Source: Roseateles sp.
Lineage (GTDB): Bacteria; Pseudomonadota; Gammaproteobacteria; Burkholderiales; Burkholderiaceae
Length of the DNA: 64,000 bases
Direction: 5' to 3'
Assembly: GCA_019232985.1 (NCBI GenBank)
Contig: JAFAMW010000004.1
Span: 1-64,000 of the forward strand
The translations under genes and the position numbers were made by a program. Position 1 is the first letter of the stretch; each line of letters begins with the position of its first letter. The notes under the pieces are model-generated. The model saw only the letters and a list, made by a program, of their open reading frames with translations. It made no database searches and was not told where the DNA came from. Positions 17,100 to 26,302 of the stretch are shown in pieces.

Positions 17100-18931
17100 C
17101 CCTGGCCGTAATTGCAGCCGAGCTCCTTGAGCAGCGCCATCGCCTCCGCGGCCTCGATGCCCTCGGCGACGGTCGCGAGGCCGAGGCTGTGCGCCATCTG
17201 GATGATCGCGCGGACGATGGTCTGCTTGCGCGGCTCGGCGCCGAGCCGGCGCACGAAGGACTGGTCGATCTTCAGCACGTCGACCTGGAAGTCCTGCAGG
17301 TAGGCGAGGTTCGAATAGCCGGTGCCGAAGTCGTCGACCGCGACGCGCGTGCCGCGCGCCTTGAGCGCGCCGATCGTGCGCTGGAACTGCGCGTTGCTGC
17401 GAACGAGCAGCGATTCGGTGATCTCGAACTCGAGCAGGCGCGCGTCGAGCCCGCTGCGCGCGAGCGCCTGCTCGACGACGTCGACGAGGCGCGCGCTGCG
17501 GAACTGCACCGGCGACAGGTTGACGGCGACGCCGATGCCCGCGCCGCCTTGCCGCAGCCACGCCGCGGCGTCCGCGCAGGCGGCCTGGATCACCCATTCG
17601 CCGATCTCGACGATCAGGCCCGAGGACTCGGCGAGCGGGATGAACTCGGCCGGCGAGATCGCGCCGCGCACCGGGTGCTGCCAGCGCAGCAGCGCCTCGG
17701 CGCGCACGACGGCGCCGCTCGCGAGGTCGACGATCGGCTGGTAGTGCAGCGACAGCTCCTGGCGCGCGAGCGCGCCGCGCAGCTCGTGGATGAGCCACAG
17801 GCTTTCGCGCGCCGACTCGTTCATCGACGCGTCGAAGAAGCGGATCGCGTTGCGGCCGGCCGACTTCGCGTCGTACATCGCGACGTCGGCCTTGCGCACG
17901 AGCGTCTCGTAGTCCTCGGCGTCGCTCGGGTACATCGCGACGCCGATCGAGCAGGTCACGGTCAGCGCGTGGCCGTGCGCGTGGATCGTGCCGTTGAGCT
18001 GGCTCAGCACGTTCTCGGCGACCTGCGCGGCCGCGTCGGCGTTCGCGAGTGCGGCGATGCCGAGGATGAATTCGTCGCCGCCGAAGCGCGCGACGACGTC
18101 GCCGCCGCGCACGGCGGTCTTGAGCCGCGCGCCGGTCTGGCGGATGAACTCGTCGCCCGCGCCGTGGCCGAGGTTGTCGTTGATCAGCTTGAAGTTGTCG
18201 AGGTCGACGAACGCAACGGCGACGCTGAGGCCCTCGCGCCGCGCCTGCGCGATCAGCTGCTCGATCTGCAGGCGCCCGTGCGCGCGGTTCGGCAGGCCCG
18301 TCAGCGCGTCGTGCGCCGACAGATGGCGTGCCTGCTGCTCGGACGAGCGCGTGATCGCGATCTGCGCCTCGAGCCGCGCGAGCGCGTTGCGCAGGTCGTT
18401 GAGGACGAGCCACGACGCGGCCGCCGCCGCGAGCAGCGCGATCGTGATCGTCTCCCAGGCGTCCCAGGTGCTCGTCAGCGGCTGGTCGAAGCGCCAGCCG
18501 TGCTGCGTCGCGAGCGCGAGGACGAGCACGTAGACCAGCATCGCGCCGGTCAGCATCAGGAACTGCGCGGTCGTGATCAGCAGCTCGGCCATCAGCAGCA
18601 GCACCGGGAACACGAGCATGGCCTCGTCGTGCAGGCCGTTGCTGGTCCAGATCAGCCCGCCGACGATGCCCGCGCAGCCGAACAGCAGCAGCTCGCCGCC
18701 GGTCTCGGGCCGGTACAGGCGCGCGAGCGCGATGCTCGCGAGCGGCATCGCGACCCCCACGCACAGCAGGATCCGCATGGTCGGCGGTGCGCCGCCGAAA
18801 AAGCTCAGCAGCGAGACGAAGAACGCGCCGCTGATCAGCAGCGCGAGCTGCGTCAGGCGGCGCAGCCGCAGGCCCGGCGCCGGGTCGGCGTGCGCGCCCC
18901 GCAGGCGCTTGAGTCGCTCGAGCATCGACAT
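17003..18931 (-). CDS. Membrane GGDEF-EAL protein (c-di-GMP synthesis/breakdown)
   Basis: The 642-residue protein has about five or six N-terminal membrane helices (MASE-like, residues about 25-185), a GGDEF domain with an intact RFGGDEF (near 282) and RGGD inhibitory site five residues before it, and an EAL domain with RAEALLRW (near 408), ITESLL and DDFGTGYSN. Both active-site sets look complete, so the protein could make or degrade cyclic di-GMP; which dominates cannot be told from sequence. The C-terminal end of the EAL domain (GYFIARPAPVEVF) is normal. Its 3' end overlaps the truncated MFS gene by 97 bases. A 14-base palindrome lies 15 bases before the start codon. Confidence 0.9.
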   Translation of the reverse strand: MSMLERLKRLRGAHADPAPGLRLRRLTQLALLISGAFFVSLLSFFGGAPPTMRILLCVGVAMPLASIALARLYRPETGGELLLFGCAGIVGGLIWTSNGLHDEAMLVFPVLLLMAELLITTAQFLMLTGAMLVYVLVLALATQHGWRFDQPLTSTWDAWETITIALLAAAAASWLVLNDLRNALARLEAQIAITRSSEQQARHLSAHDALTGLPNRAHGRLQIEQLIAQARREGLSVAVAFVDLDNFKLINDNLGHGAGDEFIRQTGARLKTAVRGGDVVARFGGDEFILGIAALANADAAAQVAENVLSQLNGTIHAHGHALTVTCSIGVAMYPSDAEDYETLVRKADVAMYDAKSAGRNAIRFFDASMNESARESLWLIHELRGALARQELSLHYQPIVDLASGAVVRAEALLRWQHPVRGAISPAEFIPLAESSGLIVEIGEWVIQAACADAAAWLRQGGAGIGVAVNLSPVQFRSARLVDVVEQALARSGLDARLLEFEITESLLVRSNAQFQRTIGALKARGTRVAVDDFGTGYSNLAYLQDFQVDVLKIDQSFVRRLGAEPRKQTIVRAIIQMAHSLGLATVAEGIEAAEAMALLKELGCNYGQGYFIARPAPVEVFVARLAAAAKPMAVDASTTQ

Positions 18932-18946
18932 GGTCGGCGCGTTTTT

Positions 18947-18960
18947 TCAAGCTGGCTTGA
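18947..18960. promoter_or_regulatory. Palindrome upstream of the GGDEF-EAL gene
   Basis: TCAAGC-TG-GCTTGA is a perfect 6+2+6 inverted repeat lying 16-29 bases before the ATG at 18931, where it would cover the ribosome entry or early transcript. It is followed by a run of six T on the plus strand. It could be an operator or an mRNA hairpin limiting translation. The rest of the 18932-19200 gap shows no other clear signal. Confidence 0.35.
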
Positions 18961-19200
18961 GTTGCATCGTACGCCCTGCGCATGTTCGTTTCGAAATGAC
19001 GCAAGCCTGCAACACCCTTTGGGAACAAGCGGCCCGCCGCTTGTGACGAATTGCCCGCGCGGCCTATGCGCGTCGCGCAAGCGGGGCGAATTGCGCTCGG
19101 CCCCAATACCGTTCTGATGGGCTCATAACCTAGAGTCGATCCAGCGACAAACGCACAACAACAGTTTCAGGGGGAAGCGTCGCGGCGGGCTGGACGGCCA

Positions 19201-20406
19201 GTGCCGACGACGCCGGATTCCGCAGTAGCGGCACCGGGCGCCAGGACGGGCCTTGGTCTTGTGTTGGACTCTTGCCCCCTGAACACCATGGAACTGTTGG
19301 CCCTCGCGACGGTTGCGTCGCAAATGCGCAAAGGCGTGCCGCTGCCCTGGAATGTCCGGACCGAATCCGGCCATCTGCTGCTCGCGCGCGGTCAGGTGCT
19401 GGCGACCGAGGACGAAATCGCCGCGCTGCTCGCGCGCGGCATGTTCGTCGACGCGGCCGAGCTGCGCCTGCCCTCGGGCGGCGACGTCGCGCCGCTGTAC
19501 CGCAACGTGTTCGAACGCTGGGCCGCGATGGAGCGGCGCCTCGCGGCGAGCCTGCGCGCGCCCTGCGCGGAACTCGGCACGAGGATCGCCGCGCTCGCCG
19601 GGGACGTGACCGAGCTCGCCGACGAGCACCCGGACCAGCTGATCTTCGCGGTCGTCCAGTACGACCACGAGCGCTTCGCGGCCTACGGCGTCGCCCATTC
19701 GCTGCACGCGGCCGCGGTCTGCGCGCTGCTGACGCGGCGCATGGCCTGCGACGCCGCGCAGCGGCGCAGCCTGCTGTGCGCGGCGCTGACGATGAATATC
19801 GCGATCGTCGAGCTGCAGGGTCAGCTCGCAGCCAAGGGCGGGCGGCCGAGCGCTGGCCAGCGCCAGGTCATCGACGCCCACCCGCTCGAGGGCGCCGACC
19901 GCCTGCGCCGCGCCGGCATCGACGACGCGCTCTGGCTGCGTCTCGTCGAGGAGCACCACGAAACGCCCGGCGGCGGCGGCTACCCGCAGGCGCTCGTCGA
20001 GCCCTGCGAGCTCGCCGAGCTGCTGCGCCTCGTCGACATCTTCACGGCCAAGTACGCGGCGCGCGCCGACCGGCCCGCGCTGCCCGCGCGCGTCGCCGCG
20101 CAGCAGCTGTTCGTGCAGAGCGGCCAGCATCCGGTCGCGGCGATGCTGATCAAGGAGTTCGGCATGTATCCGCCCGGCTGCATCGTCAAGCTCAGCAACG
20201 GCGAGACCGCCGTCGTCGTGCGCCGCGGCGCCCAGGTCAACCACCCGGTCGCCGCGGTGTTCGTGAATCGCCACGGCCAGCCGGTCGCGCCGCCGCTGCG
20301 CCGCGACACGGCGCGCGCCGACTGCGCGGTCGTCACGACGCTGACGCCCGAGTCCATCCTCGTCAAGCTCGCGGTCGAGCAGCTCTACGAGGCGGCCGAG
20401 ATCTGA
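19201..20406 (+). CDS. Degenerate HD-GYP protein, possibly a c-di-GMP receptor rather than an enzyme
   Basis: The 401-residue protein carries the HD-GYP fold in its C-terminal half, seen in DAHPLEGADRLRRAGI and EEHHETPGGGGYP (about 249-261), which replaces the usual HHE-x-x-D-G-x-GYP. The upstream metal dyad is lost: where active enzymes have His-Asp-x-Gly-Lys, this one reads ALTMNIAIVEL (about 195-205). It is therefore unlikely to hydrolyse cyclic di-GMP in the normal way. The first third (RKGVPLPWNVRTESGHLLLARGQVL) matches the small N-terminal domain seen in related proteins. The GTG at 19201 has no good ribosome site, and the ATG at 19288 is an alternative start. Confidence 0.75.
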   Translation: MPTTPDSAVAAPGARTGLGLVLDSCPLNTMELLALATVASQMRKGVPLPWNVRTESGHLLLARGQVLATEDEIAALLARGMFVDAAELRLPSGGDVAPLYRNVFERWAAMERRLAASLRAPCAELGTRIAALAGDVTELADEHPDQLIFAVVQYDHERFAAYGVAHSLHAAAVCALLTRRMACDAAQRRSLLCAALTMNIAIVELQGQLAAKGGRPSAGQRQVIDAHPLEGADRLRRAGIDDALWLRLVEEHHETPGGGGYPQALVEPCELAELLRLVDIFTAKYAARADRPALPARVAAQQLFVQSGQHPVAAMLIKEFGMYPPGCIVKLSNGETAVVVRRGAQVNHPVAAVFVNRHGQPVAPPLRRDTARADCAVVTTLTPESILVKLAVEQLYEAAEI

Positions 20407-20446
20407 GGCTACCCTGCGGGTCTGCGCACCGGAACCGGAGACCGCC

Positions 20447-22126
20447 ATGCCCTCGCCACGCTACTTTGCCGCCGCCGCGCTGCTGTGCCTCGGCGCGCTC
20501 GGCGCGTCCGCGCAGACGCCGAGCCCGCACGCCGCGCATATGCAGATGCCGGCCGCGACGGGCGTCGACCCGGGCCGCGAGCTCGATCCGCACCTCGGAC
20601 CGCTGCATCACCCGGTCAGCACGACGAACGCCGCGGCGCAGGCCTTCTTCGACCAGGGCATGAAGCTCGCGTACGGCTTCAACCACGAGGGCGCGATCGC
20701 CGCGTTCAAGCATGCGGCCGAGCTCGACCCGCAGCTCGCGATGGCCTGGTGGGGGCAGGCCTGGGCGCTCGGGAGCAACTACAACGTCGCGATGGGCCCC
20801 GGGCAGCATGCGGCGGCCTACGCGGCGCTCGGCCGCGCCGAGGCGCTCGCGGCCGCACCGGGCAGCGCGACGACGCCGCTCGAGCGCGAGTACATCGCGG
20901 CGCTCGCGACGCGCTATGCGAGCGACCCCAAGGCCGAGCTCGAGCCGCTGAACCGCGCCTACGCCGCGGCGATGCAGGCCCTGAGCGAGCGCCATCCGCG
21001 CGACGCCGACGCGCTGACGCTCTACGCCGAGAGCCTGATGCTGCTGCACCCGTGGCGGCTATGGCACCCCGACGGCACGATGGAGCAGGGCACGGCGCAG
21101 GTCATCGCGGCGCTCGACGCGGCGCTCGCGCTCGTGCCCGACCATGTCGGCGCCAACCACTACTGCATCCACGCGTGGGAGATGGCGCCGACGCCCGAAC
21201 GTGCGCTGCCCTGCGCGCACCGTCTCGAGGCGATGCGGCTGTCGGCCGGCCACCTCGTGCACATGCCCTCGCATGTCTACATCCGCACCGGCGACTACGC
21301 GGCGGCCGCGCGCGCCAATATCGCGGCCGCGCAGGCCGACGAGGCGCTGATGCGCGCGGGCGTGCATTCGCTCTACACGGTCGGCTACTACGGCCACAAC
21401 CTGCATTTCCTCGCCGTCGCCGAGACGCTCGCGGGGAATTCGGCCGCGGCGATCGCGGCCGCGCACAAGCTCGCTGACATGGTCGCGCCGCAGCTCAAGG
21501 AGCAGGACTATCTCGACGCGTTCGCGGCGACGCCGGCCCAGGTGCTCGTCGCGTTCGCCCGCTGGGACGCGCTGCTCGCGCTGCCCGAGCCGCCGTTCGA
21601 GGCGCCGCTGAGCGGCATGATGTGGCACTTCGCGCGCGCCCAGGCGTTTGCCGCGAAGGGGCAGGCAGAGCCGGCCGAGGCCGAGCGCGCGGCGTTCGCG
21701 CGCATGGCCGACGCGACGGGCCGGAGCGTCGACTGGGGCAACAACCGCGCGCTCGACGTGCTCGGTGTCGCGCGGCCCTTGCTCGACGGCCGGCTCGCGC
21801 GGATGCGCGGCGACCTGCCGGCGGCTGTCGCGGCGTTCCGCGAGGCCGCCGCGGCCGAAGACAGGCTCGCCTACGACGAGCCGCCGAACTGGTACCTGAG
21901 CGCGCACGACGAGCTCGGCGCGGCCTTGCTCGCGAGCGGCGACGCGGCCGGCGCCGAGGCCGCCTACCGCGCCGGGCTCAAGCAGCTCGTCGGCAGCGGG
22001 CGCAGTTTGCACGGCCTGCAGGCCGCGCTCGCGGCGCAGGGCCGCAAGGCCGAGGCGGCCGCGGTCGCGGATCGGTTCCGCCGGGCCTGGCGCACGGCGG
22101 ACGTCGAGCCGGTGACGTTGAAGTAG
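20447..22126 (+). CDS. Secreted TPR-repeat protein of unknown function
   Basis: The 559-residue protein has a signal peptide (FAAAALLCLGALGASAQ) and tetratricopeptide-like helical repeats, for example QAFFDQGMKLAYGFNHEGAI (about 67-86), HAAELDPQLAMAWWGQAWAL, and AGAEAAYRAGLKQLVG near the C-terminus. It resembles the large family of periplasmic TPR proteins annotated only by fold. Several His-rich motifs (PHAAHMQMP, HLVHMPSHVYI) are conserved-looking and could bind metal. The ATG at 20447 has GGAG nine bases upstream. It follows the HD-GYP-like gene by 40 bases on the same strand and may be co-transcribed. No partner defines its role. Confidence 0.75.
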   Translation: MPSPRYFAAAALLCLGALGASAQTPSPHAAHMQMPAATGVDPGRELDPHLGPLHHPVSTTNAAAQAFFDQGMKLAYGFNHEGAIAAFKHAAELDPQLAMAWWGQAWALGSNYNVAMGPGQHAAAYAALGRAEALAAAPGSATTPLEREYIAALATRYASDPKAELEPLNRAYAAAMQALSERHPRDADALTLYAESLMLLHPWRLWHPDGTMEQGTAQVIAALDAALALVPDHVGANHYCIHAWEMAPTPERALPCAHRLEAMRLSAGHLVHMPSHVYIRTGDYAAAARANIAAAQADEALMRAGVHSLYTVGYYGHNLHFLAVAETLAGNSAAAIAAAHKLADMVAPQLKEQDYLDAFAATPAQVLVAFARWDALLALPEPPFEAPLSGMMWHFARAQAFAAKGQAEPAEAERAAFARMADATGRSVDWGNNRALDVLGVARPLLDGRLARMRGDLPAAVAAFREAAAAEDRLAYDEPPNWYLSAHDELGAALLASGDAAGAEAAYRAGLKQLVGSGRSLHGLQAALAAQGRKAEAAAVADRFRRAWRTADVEPVTLK

Positions 22127-22148
22127 CGCGTTGCTTGCAGGGCAGCCG

Positions 22149-23579
22149 TCAGACCCGTTCGGTCGCGGCCTCGGGCGGGAGTTCGTCGTCTTCGGCGAGC
22201 AGCTTGCCGAAGAACCCGTGCGCCAGCAGCAGCAGCACGCCGGCTGCCGCGACGAGCACCGCGTGCAGGCCCCAGAAGACCGTGCCGGGGAGCTTGTCGA
22301 GCAGACCGGCGAGCCAGCCGACGAAGAAGTTGCCGATGAACAGGTGCAGGTAATAGACGCCCACGATTGCCCCGGCCATATTGCGCGGCGCGGCGCGCGA
22401 GTAGAGCGCCAGACCGATGGGCAGGATGTTGCCGAAGCCGATGTCGTTGATCAGCGAGTAGATGACGGTCCAGATGAAGCCGACCTTGTGGCCGGTGCTG
22501 GCGATCATCTGCGCCGCGATGATCATCGCCGACGGCGCCAGCGCGGCGACGAAGCTGCCGAGCGCCATCTTGACGAGGTCGCTGGGCTCGCGGCGATGCG
22601 TGGCCCACCAGCGCCAGAAGGCGATGATGGCGAGCATGGTGCCCGTGCTGATCAAGGCGTCCACGGCCTGCAGCCAGGTCACGGGCACCTGCCAGCCGAA
22701 GAGCACGAGGTCCATGTACCTGTCGGACCACTGCGGGAACGCGTTCTGGAACTGCTGGTTGCCGACGACCGAGAGCATCAGCACAGGCAGCAGCGCGACC
22801 AGCAGGGCCATGCGCTTCCATTCGTCGCGCGTCAGCGGTGCGCGGACTTCGCGGACCCGCTTGTCGCGCGGCACCTCGCGCGGCAGCCAGGGTCGCGCGA
22901 ACAGGTAGACGACGAGGCCGATCAGCATGCCCACGCCGGCCGAGCCGAAGCCCCAGTGCCAGCCGACCTTCTCGCCCAACGTGCCGCAGACCAGCGGCGC
23001 GGCGATGACGGCGATTTGCACGGACAGCATGAAGATCTGGAACGCGCGCGAGCGGCGCTTGTCCTCGGGGCCGTAGAGGTCGCCGACCTGCGCGGCGATA
23101 TTGCCCTTGAAGCAGCCCACGCCGATGATCAGGCAGGCCAGCGCCCAGAGAAAATAGACCTCGAAGGCCATCAGGAAATGGCCCAGCGCCATCAGCAGCG
23201 CGCCGATGGTCACGGTCTTGGTGCGGCCGAGCAGGCGGTCGGCGAGCATGCCGCCGAAGATCGGCGTCAGGTAGACGCAGGCGGCGTAGATGCCGAAGAT
23301 CATCGAGCCCAGCTGCTGGGCCGAGCGCGGGCCCTGGAAGAACTCGATGGCCGCGCGCAGGCTGTCCATGCCGGACACGTTGCCGATGTGCTCGGGCATG
23401 AACAGGTACTGCGTGGCGTACAGCACCAGCAGGCCTTGCATGCCGTAGTAGGAGAAGCGCTCCCAGAGCTCGCAGAAGGCGAGCCAGCCGAGGCCGGCGG
23501 GGTGGCCGAGGAACGCGCGGTCGGACTTGGCCGTGGTCGCCGTCCCCGGCATGGCCGAGGTGAGAGTGTCAGATGACAT
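22149..23579 (-). CDS. POT/PTR2-family peptide transporter
   Basis: This 476-residue protein is a proton-dependent oligopeptide transporter of the inner membrane. The family signature ExxERFxYYG is exact at residues 37-46 (ELWERFSYYG), and about twelve to fourteen membrane helices follow, including the conserved GVGCFKGNIAAQVGDLY block around helix 4-5. It takes up di- and tripeptides with protons. The base composition is a little lower in GC than in its neighbours, which may reflect transfer or just membrane-protein codons. It follows fbp on the same strand after a 44-base gap, so it may be the last gene of the pepN-to-fbp transcript, which fits peptide use by the aminopeptidase. Confidence 0.9.
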   Translation of the reverse strand: MSSDTLTSAMPGTATTAKSDRAFLGHPAGLGWLAFCELWERFSYYGMQGLLVLYATQYLFMPEHIGNVSGMDSLRAAIEFFQGPRSAQQLGSMIFGIYAACVYLTPIFGGMLADRLLGRTKTVTIGALLMALGHFLMAFEVYFLWALACLIIGVGCFKGNIAAQVGDLYGPEDKRRSRAFQIFMLSVQIAVIAAPLVCGTLGEKVGWHWGFGSAGVGMLIGLVVYLFARPWLPREVPRDKRVREVRAPLTRDEWKRMALLVALLPVLMLSVVGNQQFQNAFPQWSDRYMDLVLFGWQVPVTWLQAVDALISTGTMLAIIAFWRWWATHRREPSDLVKMALGSFVAALAPSAMIIAAQMIASTGHKVGFIWTVIYSLINDIGFGNILPIGLALYSRAAPRNMAGAIVGVYYLHLFIGNFFVGWLAGLLDKLPGTVFWGLHAVLVAAAGVLLLLAHGFFGKLLAEDDELPPEAATERV

Positions 23580-23623
23580 ATCGCGCTATTTGAGTTGCAC
23601 CGGACGCCGCGTTCGCAGCGTGA

Positions 23624-24630
<1,007 letters not shown>

Positions 24631-24634
<4 letters not shown>

Positions 24635-25068
24635 GTTGATTTGAGGCTCGCGATTTCGAGCGAACGATGCAGTTGGATACGGGAGTCGGCTTTCAATCGC
24701 GCCATTTGATCCCGCGGTGGAAGTGAGCCTTTAACCAGTACGTGCCACGACTTGATAGTGGCACTAGTGCCCGGAGAGTGGGCATCGAGAATCGCGACAG
24801 TACCCTGCTGCTTTTCTTTCAACTCACTCACCTTGTACTGATGAACTTCAACGGCGTGAATGCTTTCAGGCGCGCATGACGCTTCGATAAAATAATCCCA
24901 GCGCTTATGGTTTTGCATAACGCCTTCAACGGCTTTTTCGAAGTCCACGCTCTGCGTAACTTGAGCACCGCGCTTTTCTATAATCAGGTCGCGATGTTCA
25001 GCCTTGATGGCTTGTTTGCCTGCTTTGCAGTGGGGCGTTAGCAGGACGCTCTTCTGCAGTGCGCTCAA
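24631..25068 (-). CDS. Unknown 145-residue partner of the ATPase, possible nuclease-like effector
   Basis: The gene starts inside the end of the ATPase gene (4-base ATGA overlap at 25065-25068) and ends inside the start of fbp in the same way. The product is soluble, with no signal or helix in the membrane. Residues 57-76 read WDYFIEA...HAVEVHQ, an Asp and a Glu in beta-strand-like surroundings that resemble the core of a PD-(D/E)xK nuclease, but the expected Lys is His76, so this is a weak hint. Base composition (about 47 % GC in one sampled 60-base line) is far below the flanks. I do not recognise the family. A toxin, nuclease or sensor working with the ATPase is the likeliest role. Confidence 0.6.
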
Positions 25069-26270
25069 GGCTGCAAATCCTTAGTCAAAATGGCTTCATC
25101 GAAGTCGAGAGCTGACACGGCTTCTGCAAGGTCAATAGAATGCTTCAGAAGCCCTCCGAAAGACGATTCCGTCTCGTCATCGGATATCGAGCTGAGCATG
25201 GAAATGTCTTTCGAACGTACCAAACCGTCCGACCCGTAGCCGAGGTGGAAGGTTCTGGCTCTGCAATCAAGCACGGCTTCGGCGATTTTTTTGTTGGCGA
25301 CACTGGCGCCGAGACCGAAAGCCTTGAGTACGGTCGAGTCCTTTGCTTTGCCTTCCTGTGCGGCGACGCGTAGCCGGTTGATAGCCCAAGCAAAGTCCGC
25401 AAGTAGAGGTGAATGAGTAGAGACTACTACGCGATAGCCGCGTTGGAGCAGGGCGAGAATTGCCAACCCCATCACATAGAGGCCACGCGGATGTAGGCCC
25501 AATTCGGGCTCTTCGACTATGACGGTCTCAATCTTGTCTAGAGTGGAGACTTTGCCTGCTGGAAGAAGTTCGTAGAGTGCAACCAGTAGCGGTACAAACT
25601 CGCGCTGGCCGGCCGTCCAGGCCATGTAGGGGATATGGGATTTTCCTGCGCTGAGTATCAATCGGCTCTGTGTAGAGGATTTGTCGATATTCAGAGTGGC
25701 GCGGTGAAAAATCGTCTCATCCAGCTTGCGCCGCAAATCGCCCTGTAGCCTATTGGCCACCGGGAAGACAGATGCTCCGGAATCCCCAAGCCAGCGAGCT
25801 AAGCGCTCGCTGTAGGAGCGAGCGACATATGGTGTTCCCGGGGCATGCTGTTGAAAGAACCGAGGCCATCCATCCGACATTAGTAGAGCTCGGTGTGCCG
25901 GAATGAAATAGGTCTTCTCAACCGCAGACTGAGCGGGGCCTTGACGGCCGCCGTTGCGATAAAACAGCCGTTTGAATTCCCGCACCCTCCCGTCTAGTGC
26001 GACTTGAGACTTGCCGTCACGCCAGCCCATGGCGAGCCCCTCACCGAAGAACAAGTCCAAAGGCCGACGGGCATCCTGCCCTTTCCAGTTGGTACCGAAT
26101 CGGTCCCAGTCACTGCGAATGGAGTCGGTGTCGGTAAGTAGCTTTAGCCATTGCAGGGCAAGACTTTTTCCGGTGGCTTGCTGGCCAATCAGAATCGTCA
26201 GATCCCCCTTGCCACCGAAGTCGAGGTCGACGTTGGCAATCTGCGCAAAGTTGGTGACGTTGAGCCGCAT
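25065..26270 (-). CDS. AAA/ABC-type ATPase of a possible defence module
   Basis: This 401-residue ATPase resembles the OLD/RecF-like ABC ATPases found in phage-defence systems. Walker A is GQQATGKS (29-36), the signature-like WTAGQREFVPLL lies at 218-229, Walker B is IVEEPELGLHP (251-261) and the switch His is in STHSP (284-288). The ATPase core ends by about residue 350; the tail has no TOPRIM motif, so it is not a GajA/OLD nuclease. The ATG at 26270 has GGAGAAGG just upstream. It sits 32 bases after pepN and overlaps its 145-residue partner by four bases. GC content (about 53 % in a sampled line) marks it as acquired. Retron or Septu-like PtuA ATPases are the nearest analogies, without the HNH partner. 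Confidence 0.8.
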   Translation of the reverse strand: MRLNVTNFAQIANVDLDFGGKGDLTILIGQQATGKSLALQWLKLLTDTDSIRSDWDRFGTNWKGQDARRPLDLFFGEGLAMGWRDGKSQVALDGRVREFKRLFYRNGGRQGPAQSAVEKTYFIPAHRALLMSDGWPRFFQQHAPGTPYVARSYSERLARWLGDSGASVFPVANRLQGDLRRKLDETIFHRATLNIDKSSTQSRLILSAGKSHIPYMAWTAGQREFVPLLVALYELLPAGKVSTLDKIETVIVEEPELGLHPRGLYVMGLAILALLQRGYRVVVSTHSPLLADFAWAINRLRVAAQEGKAKDSTVLKAFGLGASVANKKIAEAVLDCRARTFHLGYGSDGLVRSKDISMLSSISDDETESSFGGLLKHSIDLAEAVSALDFDEAILTKDLQP

Positions 26271-26302
26271 GGCCTTCTCCGGGGGACAGGACAGTGTGGG
26301 TT

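Noticed and set aside
16355..19117. Very long open frame on the plus strand across the GGDEF-EAL gene
   Set aside because: Arg-rich, low-complexity translation typical of the opposite strand of a GC-rich gene; no domain or ribosome site. Many similar frames throughout the window were left out for the same reason.
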